Both the position numbers and the translations under genes were made by a program. From positions 434,001 through 498,000 of the forward strand of contig NZ_CP061299.1 in NCBI RefSeq assembly GCF_018687615.1: a DNA stretch of 64,000 bases, read 5' to 3'. Each line of letters opens with the position of its first letter. Position 1 is the stretch's first letter. Shown piece by piece: positions 16,271 to 25,905 of the stretch. The stretch is from Polynucleobacter sp. MWH-CaK5. GTDB lineage: Bacteria > Pseudomonadota > Gammaproteobacteria > Burkholderiales > Burkholderiaceae. Under the pieces are notes generated by a model. It was not told where the DNA came from. It saw only the letters and a program-made list of their open reading frames with translations, and made no database searches.

Positions 16271-17644
16271 ATGGTTCATGACAACCATGGTTTAAAAAGA
16301 AGTCTTCAGCCACGACATATTCGTCTAATGGCTTTGGGTTCAACAATTGGCGTTGGTTTATTTTTAGGTTCAGCCACAGCCATTCAACTGGCAGGACCAT
16401 CCATCATGCTGGGCTATGTTCTAGCTGGCTTGGTGGCTTTCATAGTTCTGAGAGCACTTGGTGAAATGGCGGTGCATGAGCCTGTAGCAGGATCATTTGC
16501 GCATTACGCGGGCAAATACATTGGTCCTCTAGCGGGCTATCTGGTTGGTTGGGGATATTGGACCTACTGGATTGTGGTGGGCCTAGCTGAAGTCACGGCC
16601 GTTGGTATTTACATGATGATGTGGTTCCCAGATGTTCCTCAATGGGTGTGGGCCTTGTCTTCATTGTTGGCCATGGGTGGTATTAACTTCGTGGCAGTGA
16701 AAGTTTTCGGCGAGTTCGAGTTTTGGTTTTCTCTCATCAAGGTAGTCGCGATTGTCACGATGATTGCGATGGGCTGTGGAATGATTTTCTTTGGCCTTGG
16801 TGTGGGTGGTGAGCCGATTGGTATAGCTAACCTTTGGCAGCATGGTGGATTTTTCCCTAATGGGGTGAGTGGTTTCTTGTTATCACTTCAAATGGTTTTA
16901 TTTGCCTACGTTGGCATTGAGATGATTGGCTTATCAGCAGGTGAAGCTGAAAACCCAACAAAGACCATTCCTATGGCGATTGATTCATTGGCATGGCGCA
17001 TCTTGATCTTTTACGTGGGAGCCTTGTTTGTTATTTTGGCGATCTTCCCTTGGCATCAAGTTGGTCAGCAAGGCAGCCCGTTCGTTGCGATGTTTGAGAG
17101 CATCGGCTTAAGAGAAGCGGCCGGCATCATCAATTTTGTGGTGATCACAGCAGCGCTTTCTTCTTGTAATGCGGGCATATTCAGTGGTGGTCGATTGCTC
17201 TTGGGCTTATCCAAAATTGGTAATGCCCCTCAAGCATTGGGTGAAGTGTCTAAATCAGGCGTTCCCATGAAAGCCATCCTCATGACAATTCTGTTACCAA
17301 CACTGGGAGTTGCCTTGAACTATTTTGTTCCTGAGAAAGCATTCCAGTGGATCACTGCAGCGGTGACTTTGATTGGCCTATTGGTTTGGATTGCCATCCT
17401 ATTCACGCAAATCCAATTTAGAAAATCTTTAACTCAAGTGCAAAGAGATGCCTTGCCCTACAGGGCAATCATGTGGCCATACGGCTCATGGTTTGCGATC
17501 TTCTTTGTGATGTTTGTCATTGGCTTGATGGCTTATTCAGAGTCGACCCGCATGGCGTTTTACGTTGGTCCTCCAATTTTGATTGGATTGACATTGTTGT
17601 ATTTTATTTTTGGTCTACATAAGAAAGAAAGGAGTGCATCATGA
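16271..17644 (+). CDS. Amino-acid permease (APC superfamily, ProY/AroP-like)
   Basis: A 457-residue inner-membrane permease with about 12 helices. The N-terminus LKRSLQPRHIRLMALGSTIGVGLFLGSA is the standard first segment of the amino-acid transporter (AAT) group, and helix 3 has GEMAVHEPVAGSFAHYAGKYIG. It shares a 4-nt ATGA overlap with alanine dehydrogenase, so alanine, or another small neutral amino acid or proline, is the likely cargo. GAGGTGAAAA precedes the ATG. The 22-bp repeat array upstream is its probable control region. Confidence 0.88.
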   Translation: MVHDNHGLKRSLQPRHIRLMALGSTIGVGLFLGSATAIQLAGPSIMLGYVLAGLVAFIVLRALGEMAVHEPVAGSFAHYAGKYIGPLAGYLVGWGYWTYWIVVGLAEVTAVGIYMMMWFPDVPQWVWALSSLLAMGGINFVAVKVFGEFEFWFSLIKVVAIVTMIAMGCGMIFFGLGVGGEPIGIANLWQHGGFFPNGVSGFLLSLQMVLFAYVGIEMIGLSAGEAENPTKTIPMAIDSLAWRILIFYVGALFVILAIFPWHQVGQQGSPFVAMFESIGLREAAGIINFVVITAALSSCNAGIFSGGRLLLGLSKIGNAPQALGEVSKSGVPMKAILMTILLPTLGVALNYFVPEKAFQWITAAVTLIGLLVWIAILFTQIQFRKSLTQVQRDALPYRAIMWPYGSWFAIFFVMFVIGLMAYSESTRMAFYVGPPILIGLTLLYFIFGLHKKERSAS

Positions 17645-18756
17645 TTGTTGGCGTACCTAAGGAAGTTAAGAATCACGAGTATCGAGTTGGCTTAACACCC
17701 GATCAAGTCACCGAATTAAGGCTTTGGGGTCACCAGGTGTTGGTTCAAAAAAATGCGGGTGAGGCCATTGGTTTCATGGATGAGCACTATGTCATGGCCG
17801 GGGCTCAATTGGTTGATTGCCCAAGTGACATATTTGCCGAAGCTGAGATGATTGTTAAGGTCAAAGAGCCACAGCCTGAAGAGTGCAAGATGCTTCGCTC
17901 AGGACAGGTTTTGTTCACGTATTTGCATTTAGCTCCGGACCTTCATCAAACCCAGGCTTTGGTTCAATCAAATGCTATTTGCATTGCCTATGAGACAGTG
18001 ACCAGTGCTAATGGCCGATTGCCTTTGTTGGCTCCGATGAGTGAAGTGGCGGGCCGAATGTCCATCCAAGCAGCCGCCCATCATTTAGAAAAGGCCAATG
18101 GTGGTCGAGCGTTGTTATTGGCTGGAGTGCCAGGTGTGCCTGCTGCTGATGTGGTGATTTTGGGTGCTGGCGTTGTGGGCAGTGCTGCTTTACAGATGGC
18201 GGTTGGCATGGGCTCCCGTGTGACCATCATTGATAAAAACCTTGATCGCTTAAGAGAGCTGGATGCTTTATACGGCAACAGAATTCACACCTTGTATTCA
18301 AGCACAGCCAATATTGAGAGATCAGTGTTGAGTGCCGATGTGGTGATTGGCAGTGTGTTGGTTCCAGGTGGTGCTGCACCAAAGTTGGTCACAAGAAGAA
18401 TGGTGTCGGCCATGAAGTCTGGATCCGTCATTGTGGATGTGGCGATTGATCAGGGTGGTTGTTTTGAGACATCTCATGCAACCACACACCAAGAACCTAC
18501 TTATCAAATCGATGATGTGATTCATTATTGTGTTGCGAATATGCCTGGTGCGGTTGCTAGGACCTCAACGATGGCTTTGACCAATGCAACGGCACCATTC
18601 GTGATGGAACTGGCCAATAAGGGTGCTCAACAAGCATTGATTGAAAATGCGCATTTGATGAATGGCTTAAATGTTTATCAAGGTCATGTCACTTGTGAGG
18701 CCGTTGCTTGTGCTCATGGGCTTGATTACATGGATCCGAAAACCATGATTCATTGA
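17641..18756 (+). CDS. ald: Alanine dehydrogenase
   Basis: A 371-residue NAD-dependent enzyme that converts L-alanine to pyruvate and ammonia. MIVGVPKEVKNHEYRVGLTP carries the substrate-binding Arg15, KVKEPQ the conserved lysine region (Lys75 type), LHLAPD the catalytic His, and VVILGAGVVGSAALQMAVGMG the Rossmann fold; the TSHATTHQEPTY and ANMPGAVARTSTMALTNAT motifs are also intact. Length is normal. Its ATG overlaps the permease stop, so uptake and catabolism of alanine are coupled. A bidirectional terminator follows. Confidence 0.96.
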   Translation: MIVGVPKEVKNHEYRVGLTPDQVTELRLWGHQVLVQKNAGEAIGFMDEHYVMAGAQLVDCPSDIFAEAEMIVKVKEPQPEECKMLRSGQVLFTYLHLAPDLHQTQALVQSNAICIAYETVTSANGRLPLLAPMSEVAGRMSIQAAAHHLEKANGGRALLLAGVPGVPAADVVILGAGVVGSAALQMAVGMGSRVTIIDKNLDRLRELDALYGNRIHTLYSSTANIERSVLSADVVIGSVLVPGGAAPKLVTRRMVSAMKSGSVIVDVAIDQGGCFETSHATTHQEPTYQIDDVIHYCVANMPGAVARTSTMALTNATAPFVMELANKGAQQALIENAHLMNGLNVYQGHVTCEAVACAHGLDYMDPKTMIH

Positions 18757-18771
18757 TGATCTTGTCCTAAG

Positions 18772-18809
18772 AAAAAAGCCTCTGATTCAAATGGATCAGA
18801 GGCTTTTTT
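18772..18809. terminator. Bidirectional terminator between ald and fbp
   Basis: GCCTCTGAT (18778-18786) and ATCAGAGGC (18795-18803) form a 9-bp stem with an 8-base loop, flanked by an A run on the left and a T run on the right. It can serve both convergent genes. Confidence 0.92.
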
Positions 18810-18834
18810 GTTGGGTAGGAGTTTGTGTAATTAA

Positions 18835-19821
18835 CTAGGATCCTTGGTGGTATTTCTGAATTAAATCCACTTCATTTTTTGAGCCAAGCACAACAGACAC
18901 GCGTTGATGTAATTTTTCAGCTGGCAAAGTCATGATGCGGTCTTTGCCGTTGACTGAAGCACCACCCGCTTGCTCAATCAAAAAGCTCATAGGGTTGGCT
19001 TCATACATCAAGCGCAACTTACCTGGTTTGCTTGGATCACGTTTGTCCCATGGGTACATGAATACACCACCACGGCACAGGATGCGATGCACATCAGCCA
19101 CCATTGAGGCAATCCAACGCATATTGAAGTCTTTTTTACGAGCACCTTCAGTGCCTGCAAGACATTCATCAACATAGCGTTTCACGGGTTGATCCCAGTG
19201 ACGCATATTTGACATATTGATGGCAAATTCTTTGGTGTCAGGCGAGATCGTGATGTTTTCTTTGATCAGTAAAAACTCATTTGTTTCATGATCGAGCGTG
19301 AACATGTGAACACCTTGACCAGTGGTATAGACCAATGTGGTTTGTGGACCGTAGACCACATAACCTGAAGCAACTTGATCGCATCCGGCTTGAAGAAAAT
19401 CTTTTTCAGTTAATTCGCCAGCAGTTTGTTTTTTCAGGATTGAGAAGATGGTGCCAATAGAAACGTTCACATCAATATTGGATGAGCCATCAAGTGGGTC
19501 AAATAGTAGTAGAAAGCTACCATTTTTATTGGCAGGGAAAATGGTTTCCATTTCTTCAGAAGCCATGCCTGCCAATGTTGAATCTAATCCACAAGCCTCT
19601 AACAATATGTCGTTAGAAATGATATCCAGTTTTTGCTGAGTTTCACCTTGAACGTTGCCACTGCCAGCAGAGCCAATGATGCCAGCTAGTGCACCTTGCT
19701 CGACCTGTTTGGCAATTAATTTGCAAGCGTTGGCAACGGATACCAACAGTGATGCTGGAATCTGAGGATTCTTAGAGCCAAGCTCTGTGATGTATTTGGT
19801 AAATGTGGTGCCTTGCGACAT
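18835..19821 (-). CDS. fbp: Fructose-1,6-bisphosphatase, class I
   Basis: A gluconeogenic enzyme of about 328 residues that hydrolyses fructose 1,6-bisphosphate to fructose 6-phosphate in the cytoplasm. It carries the metal-binding LLLFDPLDGSSNIDVNVSIGTIF motif, the GYVVYGPQTTLVYTTG stretch, MYPWDKRDPSKPGKLRLMYEANPMSFLIEQAGG near the C-terminus, and the early EEME segment. I chose ATG 19821 (MSQGTTFTKY) because AGGAAA lies 5-10 nt upstream; a longer frame to 19857 would overlap pepN. It lies directly downstream of pepN, 13 nt away. Confidence 0.96.
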   Translation of the reverse strand: MSQGTTFTKYITELGSKNPQIPASLLVSVANACKLIAKQVEQGALAGIIGSAGSGNVQGETQQKLDIISNDILLEACGLDSTLAGMASEEMETIFPANKNGSFLLLFDPLDGSSNIDVNVSIGTIFSILKKQTAGELTEKDFLQAGCDQVASGYVVYGPQTTLVYTTGQGVHMFTLDHETNEFLLIKENITISPDTKEFAINMSNMRHWDQPVKRYVDECLAGTEGARKKDFNMRWIASMVADVHRILCRGGVFMYPWDKRDPSKPGKLRLMYEANPMSFLIEQAGGASVNGKDRIMTLPAEKLHQRVSVVLGSKNEVDLIQKYHQGS

Positions 19822-19834
19822 ATGTTTTTCCTGA

Positions 19835-22447
19835 TTAACTATTGAGTGCCTTTTCAATGACTTCAGCCACGTCTGAGGACAAGTTATCTTGCTTAGCTAT
19901 CAATTCTAGTGCTGATTTCATGTGAACTTGATAATTCGGGGCAAATTGTTTCCAACGATCAAGCCCCCTGGCCAATCTTGCGGCCACTTGAGGGTTGATT
20001 TGGTTGAGTTCAATCACGTGCTTGGCCCAAAACTCATAGCTTGCCGCTTCAGGCTGATGGAAGGCTCCCGGATTATTCATGCAGAAGGCATGAATCAAGC
20101 TTCTGACTCGATTTGGGTTTTTAAGGCTGAAATCTGGATGTTGACGCAAAGCCATCACATCTTTCAGTGCTGACTGAGGATTGCTTAAATCTGATTGCCT
20201 TGTTGCTTGTAAGGCAAACCATTTATCAATGACCAAGGCATCTGATTGGAATGTTTGGTGGAAATGTTGCAAGCACTTGGCGGCATGGCTTGATGCAAAG
20301 TTAACCATCACTGCCAATGCGCCATATCTTTCCGTCATATTGTTGGCAGTTTCATATTGCTTGAGAGCAAAATCGCCTGCACTGGCATGACCAGATTCTG
20401 AGAGCATGTGAAGTGCTAGATTTTTAAGTGAGCGTTTGCCCGCACTCATCGCATCTGGATTGAATTTCCCAGGTGTTTGATGGTGCTCGTAAGCCCATAG
20501 CCAAGCCTCTTGCAAATGATGGGCCAGTTGATGGCGTAATTTGCGGCGTGATTGATGAATGGCCTGTGGATCAATGACCTTGACTTGTTCATACAAGTAA
20601 CTCTCAGCTGGCAGTGTGAATATCAGATCTTTGAATGCAGGATCCAACTGATCATCTAAGAGAATTTCTTTTAGGGTGGTGAGTAACTCTGATGTGAGGG
20701 TTTCACCATTCAGAATACTTCTCATGAATAGCTTTTGTGCAGCTTCCCAGCGGTTAAACGCATCATCATCTTGGCGTAGAAGCGTTAAGAGATCGGATTC
20801 TGATTGCTCAAAGTCCAACACAATCGGTGCTGAAAAGTTTCTATTGATCGATAGGGTGGGTTTTTCTTTCAATCCTTCGACTGTGATGGTTTGAGATGTT
20901 TGAGTGAGTTCAAATAATTGCTCTTTCGATGCTTTGCTTGAATCTGAGGATGATTCAGCTCCAAGTATTTTGTAGAGCAATGGAATGTGAAACGGATCTT
21001 TTGTATCTTGCCCTGGAGTGGCTGGACAAGATTGCGTGAGTTTGACTTGGTAGGTATTGCCTACAAAGCTCTCTTCAACTTTTACCCGAGGTGTTCCAGC
21101 TTGGCTGTACCAGCGCTTGAATTGGGTCAAATCCTTTTGATTAGCATCTGACATGGCGGAAACAAAATCATCACAAGTGACCGCTTGGCCATCATGACGT
21201 TTGAAATACAAGTCCATCCCTTTGCGAAAACCATCGCGCCCCAAGAGGGTTTGTTGCATGCGGATGATTTCAGCACCTTTTTCATACACAGTGACTGTGT
21301 AGAAGTTGTTGATTTCTTGATAGCTATCCGGTCTGATCGGATGGGCCATCGGACCAGCGTCTTCTGGGAATTGCACTTGACGAAGTAAGCGCACATCTTC
21401 AATGCGCTTGACTGCTTTGCCAGAAGCACTGCCCATTTGATCGGCTGAGAATTCTTGATCTCTGAAGACAGTCAAACCCTCTTTGAGTGAGAGCTGAAAC
21501 CAATCTCTGCAAGTAACGCGGTTGCCAGTCCAGTTATGGAAGTATTCGTGTGCCACAACGCTTTCAATGTTGCTGTAGTCAACATCACTGGCAGTTTCTG
21601 GATTGGCAAGAACGAATTTTGTGTTGAAAATATTCAAGCCCTTGTTTTCCATGGCTCCCATATTGAAGTCGCCAACCGCCACAATCATGAATCGATCAAG
21701 GTCTAGTTCAAGGCCAAAGCGTTGCTCGTCCCATTTGATCGATGCAATCAATGAATCCATCGCGTGTTCAGTTTTATCTAGATCCTTTGCTTCTACCCAG
21801 ACTTGTAAGAGCTTCTCTTTGCCAGATTGGCTTTTGATGGTGCGTTCAATGGCTTCTAATTTGCCAGCCACCAATGCAAATAAATAAGATGGTTTTGGAA
21901 ATGGATCTTGCCAAATTGCGCTGTGCCAACCATTAGGCAGTTCCTCTTCTTTAATCAGATTGCCATTGGATAACAAAACAGGAAAATCTTTTTTGATGGC
22001 ACGCAAGGTCACTTGGTAAGTGGCCATGACGTCTGGTCTATCTAGGAAGTAAGTGATTTTTCTAAAACCTTCAGCCTCACATTGTGTGAAGAAGTTGCCA
22101 TTAGAAACATACAGCCCCATCAGAGATGTATTTTTCTCAGGAATGTTGGCGCTGGTGATACTTAATTCAAATTGATCAGGTAGGTTGTGAATAGTCAATG
22201 TGTGGGGCGTTAATTCATAGCCACGAATAATTTCACCATTAACCCTCACGCTGATGAGTTCTTGCTCTTCGCCATGAAGCACCAAGGACTGATCGGAGTT
22301 GCCTGCTGCTCGTTGAATCATCATTCGATTCACCACCATGGTCTTGGATGGGTTCAAGGCAATATCTAAGTCGACGGTTTGAATAGTAAAAGCCGGTGCC
22401 TTGTATTCGCTTCTTAGAAAGGTGATGGGGTTTTCTGTGCGGGCCAT
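19835..22447 (-). CDS. pepN: Aminopeptidase N (M1 family)
   Basis: An 870-residue zinc metallopeptidase that removes N-terminal amino acids from peptides in the cytoplasm. It has the exopeptidase motif GAMENKGLNIFN, the zinc site VAHEYFHNWTGNR with the downstream glutamate in LKEGLTVFRDQEFSAD, and the M1 C-terminal ARM-like region. Length matches E. coli PepN. Translation starts at ATG 22447 after a weak GAGAG. It is followed closely by fbp and may share its transcript. Confidence 0.97.
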   Translation of the reverse strand: MARTENPITFLRSEYKAPAFTIQTVDLDIALNPSKTMVVNRMMIQRAAGNSDQSLVLHGEEQELISVRVNGEIIRGYELTPHTLTIHNLPDQFELSITSANIPEKNTSLMGLYVSNGNFFTQCEAEGFRKITYFLDRPDVMATYQVTLRAIKKDFPVLLSNGNLIKEEELPNGWHSAIWQDPFPKPSYLFALVAGKLEAIERTIKSQSGKEKLLQVWVEAKDLDKTEHAMDSLIASIKWDEQRFGLELDLDRFMIVAVGDFNMGAMENKGLNIFNTKFVLANPETASDVDYSNIESVVAHEYFHNWTGNRVTCRDWFQLSLKEGLTVFRDQEFSADQMGSASGKAVKRIEDVRLLRQVQFPEDAGPMAHPIRPDSYQEINNFYTVTVYEKGAEIIRMQQTLLGRDGFRKGMDLYFKRHDGQAVTCDDFVSAMSDANQKDLTQFKRWYSQAGTPRVKVEESFVGNTYQVKLTQSCPATPGQDTKDPFHIPLLYKILGAESSSDSSKASKEQLFELTQTSQTITVEGLKEKPTLSINRNFSAPIVLDFEQSESDLLTLLRQDDDAFNRWEAAQKLFMRSILNGETLTSELLTTLKEILLDDQLDPAFKDLIFTLPAESYLYEQVKVIDPQAIHQSRRKLRHQLAHHLQEAWLWAYEHHQTPGKFNPDAMSAGKRSLKNLALHMLSESGHASAGDFALKQYETANNMTERYGALAVMVNFASSHAAKCLQHFHQTFQSDALVIDKWFALQATRQSDLSNPQSALKDVMALRQHPDFSLKNPNRVRSLIHAFCMNNPGAFHQPEAASYEFWAKHVIELNQINPQVAARLARGLDRWKQFAPNYQVHMKSALELIAKQDNLSSDVAEVIEKALNS

Positions 22448-22510
22448 TCAATGTCTCTCAAATAATCTTTGGTTAAATAGTTAAAGCAATTCAATTGTTA
22501 TTTTTGTTGA

Positions 22511-23089
22511 TTAAAACTTCACAAATAATGTGATCACGCCAATACCGATGAAGATGACTGCGGCAATGCCATGCACCCATTTGATCGGTAGAGCTTTCGT
22601 GAATTTTTTACCCAGCCACACGGCAGGCGCATTCGCGAGCATCATGCCAACGGTCGTGCCCATCACCACGGCTAGCAAATCATCATAGCGTGCACCTAAG
22701 GCCACTGTGGCAACTTGGGTTTTATCGCCCATTTCAGCAATAAAAAATAGTGAAGTGGTGATCGTAAAGACTTTCCAAGAGCTGCTGGTTGGAGGAGCTT
22801 CTTCATCACCATCTAGCTTGTCTGGGATTAAAAGCCACAAACCTAGGGCGATAAAACCACCGCCCAGAATCCATTTCATGACTTCTGGGCTAATCCATGC
22901 AGAGATGGCGCTGCCCAAAAATGCGGCTAAAGCATGATTGAGGAGGGTGGCAATGAAGATGCCCCAAATGATGGCCCAGTGATGATCTTTGTATCTGGCA
23001 GACAACATGAGGGATAAAAGCTGGGTTTTATCGCCAATTTCGGCAAGGGCAACAATACTGGTTGCCAAGAAAAAGTAATTTAAATCCAT
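22511..23089 (-). CDS. GDT1/TMEM165-family cation exporter (UPF0016)
   Basis: A 192-residue inner-membrane protein with six predicted helices arranged as an inverted repeat, each half carrying the family signature: EIGDKTQLLSLMLSARY and EMGDKTQVATVALGARY. Characterised relatives export Mn2+ or exchange Ca2+/Mn2+ for protons. An acidic DKLDGDEEAP loop separates the halves. I looked for a yybP-ykoY manganese riboswitch in the AT-rich leader and did not see one. It is divergent from rubrerythrin, with a 198-bp gap between them. Confidence 0.88.
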   Translation of the reverse strand: MDLNYFFLATSIVALAEIGDKTQLLSLMLSARYKDHHWAIIWGIFIATLLNHALAAFLGSAISAWISPEVMKWILGGGFIALGLWLLIPDKLDGDEEAPPTSSSWKVFTITTSLFFIAEMGDKTQVATVALGARYDDLLAVVMGTTVGMMLANAPAVWLGKKFTKALPIKWVHGIAAVIFIGIGVITLFVKF

Positions 23090-23287
23090 TTAAAAACAAT
23101 AGGTTAGTCGATTAATTCTATTTTAGTTAAAAACTATTAGAAAAATTAATAAATACAATTTAACTATCGAGTTGTTTTAGACATAAACTACGTCTGTCTA
23201 GTTAGATTGCTGTGTGTATTTGGATGACCAAAGCCATATAGCTATCGTAACCGACTTAGTATTTAAATCTATCGATAGGAGTAAAAA

Positions 23288-23716
23288 ATGCCAACATTAA
23301 AAGGTAGTAAAACAGAACAGAGCTTAAAAGAAGCTTTTGCTGGTGAGTCAATGGCTAACCGCCGTTACTTGTATTTCGCGAACATGTGCGATATCGCTGG
23401 TGAGAACGACACAGCAGCATTGTTCCGTTCAACAGCTGAAGGTGAAACTGGTCACGCCCACGGTCATATGGAATTCTTGATCGAAGGCGGTGCAGGCGAG
23501 CCAGGTACAGGTCTTCCAGGCCGTACACCAAAAGAAGCTCTAGAAGCTGCTGTTCATGGTGAAACACACGAGTACACAGATATGTACCCTGGTATGGCTA
23601 AGACAGCCCGTGACGAAGGATTCGACGAGATCGCTGATTGGTTCGAAACTTTGGCAAAGGCTGAGCGTTCACACGCTAACCGTTACCAGAAGGCTTTGGA
23701 TACATTAGGCGCGTAA
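23288..23716 (+). CDS. Rubrerythrin (ferritin-like diiron domain only)
   Basis: A 142-residue diiron protein that probably acts as a peroxidase against hydrogen peroxide. Candidate ligands are E20, E53, H56, E92, E95, E126 and H129, fitting two E-x-x-H-type helix pairs. The C-terminal rubredoxin domain of classic rubrerythrins is missing, so an external electron donor is needed; the Fe-S protein encoded next is a candidate. AGGAG lies 6 nt before the ATG. The leader contains CTATCG motifs at 23164 and 23242 and the palindrome CTATCGATAG at 23269-23278 overlapping the ribosome site. First gene of a module with the next two. Confidence 0.92.
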   Translation: MPTLKGSKTEQSLKEAFAGESMANRRYLYFANMCDIAGENDTAALFRSTAEGETGHAHGHMEFLIEGGAGEPGTGLPGRTPKEALEAAVHGETHEYTDMYPGMAKTARDEGFDEIADWFETLAKAERSHANRYQKALDTLGA

Positions 23717-23852
23717 TTCGCTGATGTACTAAAGGCTTTTTAAGGATTCCTGGGATGCAAATCTCGGGAATCTCATAAAGAGTCTTAAGTGAAGTAAAAA
23801 AATTAAATTAACAAGTAAGCACACAAAATTAAAAATATAGAAGGTGAATAGT

Positions 23853-25190
23853 ATGAGTCAGAGAGAAGGTAACTTAGAAGCCCCAACAAGACACGCCCTT
23901 GATTGGAAAAACCCTGATTTTTACAATGAAGAATCTCTAAACACTGAATTAGAGCGCGTATTTGATATTTGCCACGGCTGCCGTCGCTGCGTGAGCTTGT
24001 GCGGTTCATTCCCAACATTATTTGATTTGGTCGATGCCACTGAAGATGGTGAAGTTCATGGTGTTGATAAGAAAGATTACGACAAAGTAGTTGATCAGTG
24101 CTACTTGTGCGACCTTTGCTACATGACCAAGTGCCCATACACACCGCCACACGTTTGGAATCTTGATTTCCCACACTTGATGTTGCGTGCAAAAGCAATC
24201 AAACACAAGAAGGGTGAAACAACTTTCCGTGACAACCTATTGTCATCAACTGACAAGATGGGCAGCTTCGCTGGTATTCCAATTGTGACTAAAGCTGTTA
24301 ATGCAGTGAATAGTACAAAAGTGATGCGCTCTGTGATGGAAACAACATTGGGTGTTGATAAGGATGCATGGATTCCTGAATATGCTCCACAAACATTCAA
24401 GCAAGTGGCTAAAGAGTCTGCAGCATGGCCAGTAAAAGCTGGTGAGAAAACACCTGGTAAGGTTGCTGTGTATTCAACATGCTTTATCAATTACAACGAA
24501 CCAGGCATTGGCCAAGATTTGTTGAAGTTGTTGGCTCACAACGAAATCCCTTACAAGTTGGTTGAAAAAGAAGCTTGTTGCGGTATGCCAAAGTTAGAGA
24601 TGGGTGACCTAGAGTCTGTTGCTAAAAACAAAGACATCAATATTCCACAATTGGCTAAATTGGCAAAAGAGGGATATGCAATTGTGACTCCAATCCCATC
24701 ATGCACATTGATGTTCAAACAAGAGTTGCCTTTGATGTTCCCTGATGAAGCTGACGTTCAGTTGGTCAAGGAAGCCATGTGGGATCCGTTTGAGTACCTA
24801 GTGGCACGTAACAAAGATGGTTTATTGAAGAATGATTTCAAAGTTGAGTTGGGTAAAGTGAGTTACCACGTACCGTGCCACTTGCGTGTACAAAACGTGG
24901 GTAAGAAAACACTAGAAACTCTTCAAATGATTCCTGGTACAGAAGTGAATGTGGTTGAGCGTTGCTCAGGTCATGCTGGTACTTGGGGTGTGAAGAAAGA
25001 GTTCCACAAGACTGCTATGAAGATTGGTAAGCCAGTATTTAAAAACATGGCAAGCACTGAGCCAGATTTCATCAGCTCAGACTGTCAGTTAGCTGGACAC
25101 CACATTGAACAAGGTATGGAAGAGGGCGGGATGAAGAAGTCACAAATGGCTCATCCAATTTCTCTTTTAGCTAAGGCATACGGCCTTTAA
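23853..25190 (+). CDS. Fe-S / CCG-domain oxidoreductase (heterodisulfide-reductase-like)
   Basis: A protein of about 445 residues with an N-terminal two-cluster ferredoxin region (CHGCRRCVSLC and CYLCDLCYMTKCP) and two CCG-like domains. The first is intact (STCF...EKEACCGMPKLEMG). The second reads VPCHLRVQ...VERCSGHAGTWG, lacking the double cysteine of the consensus. Relatives include GlpC and HdrB-type electron carriers. In many proteobacteria this gene sits between rubrerythrin and DUF3501, so it may deliver electrons to rubrerythrin. ATG 23853 is preferred over GTG 23844 because AAGGTG precedes it at good spacing. Confidence 0.85.
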   Translation: MSQREGNLEAPTRHALDWKNPDFYNEESLNTELERVFDICHGCRRCVSLCGSFPTLFDLVDATEDGEVHGVDKKDYDKVVDQCYLCDLCYMTKCPYTPPHVWNLDFPHLMLRAKAIKHKKGETTFRDNLLSSTDKMGSFAGIPIVTKAVNAVNSTKVMRSVMETTLGVDKDAWIPEYAPQTFKQVAKESAAWPVKAGEKTPGKVAVYSTCFINYNEPGIGQDLLKLLAHNEIPYKLVEKEACCGMPKLEMGDLESVAKNKDINIPQLAKLAKEGYAIVTPIPSCTLMFKQELPLMFPDEADVQLVKEAMWDPFEYLVARNKDGLLKNDFKVELGKVSYHVPCHLRVQNVGKKTLETLQMIPGTEVNVVERCSGHAGTWGVKKEFHKTAMKIGKPVFKNMASTEPDFISSDCQLAGHHIEQGMEEGGMKKSQMAHPISLLAKAYGL

Positions 25191-25212
25191 TTGAATCGTT
25201 AGGAGTAGTTAG

Positions 25213-25809
25213 ATGGAGATGACAATGGGTAAGATCAAGCGTGAAGATTTGCTATCGCTAGAAGCGTATTACAAAGCACGCCCTGAAATGCGTCTTAAGG
25301 CAATTGCTGAGCGTAAAAAGAGAACAGTGATTTTGGGTGAGCATCTCAATATGATTTTTGAGAACAAGTATTTGATGCAATACCAAATTCAAGAAATGCT
25401 TCGCGTTGAGAAAATCTTCGAAGATGAAGGTATTCAAGATGAGATGGAAACATACAATGCCTTGGTTCCTGACGGCACTAATTTTAAAGTGACCATGAAG
25501 CTAGAGTACGTGAATGAGGCTGATCGCAAGGTTGCTTTGGCTAAATTGATTGGTATCGAGCACCGTGTGTTCGTTGAGGTAGAAGGTCAGCCTCGTGTTT
25601 ATGCAATCGCCAACGAAGATTTGGATCGTACAACAGCTGATAAAACTTCATCTGTTCATTTCTTAAGACTTGAATTAACTCAAGACATGATCAAGTCTTT
25701 GAAGGCTGGCGCTCAATTGAAGGTGGGTTGTGATCACAAGGAATACCCAGCTCATGTTGAATCTTTGCCTCCTGAGACTTTGGCTTCATTGATTGAAGAT
25801 TTAGTTTAA
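25213..25809 (+). CDS. DUF3501 family protein
   Basis: A 198-residue soluble protein recognised as DUF3501 by its place behind rubrerythrin and the CCG protein and by segments such as KKRTVILGEHLNMIFENKYLM and QYQIQEMLRVEKI. No cofactor motif is visible. AGGAG lies 7 nt before ATG 25213. Its function is unknown; the conserved trio suggests a role in peroxide or oxygen defence. Confidence 0.82.
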   Translation: MEMTMGKIKREDLLSLEAYYKARPEMRLKAIAERKKRTVILGEHLNMIFENKYLMQYQIQEMLRVEKIFEDEGIQDEMETYNALVPDGTNFKVTMKLEYVNEADRKVALAKLIGIEHRVFVEVEGQPRVYAIANEDLDRTTADKTSSVHFLRLELTQDMIKSLKAGAQLKVGCDHKEYPAHVESLPPETLASLIEDLV

Positions 25810-25850
25810 GGAACGTGTTTGGCTTTAAAGGCCAGATAGTTAGTGAGATA

Positions 25851-25878
25851 AAAAAATGCCGCTGATGCGGCATTTTTT
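25851..25878. terminator. Bidirectional terminator between DUF3501 and tupC
   Basis: TGCCGC and GCGGCA form a stem around TGAT, with an A run before and a T run after, so it functions in both directions between convergent genes. Confidence 0.93.
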
Positions 25879-25905
25879 ATTGGTGCTGGGATCATTGTTT
25901 CCAGC

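Noticed and set aside
23090..23287. Possible yybP-ykoY manganese riboswitch before the GDT1-type exporter
   Set aside because: The AT-rich leader on the minus strand shows no matching conserved loops.
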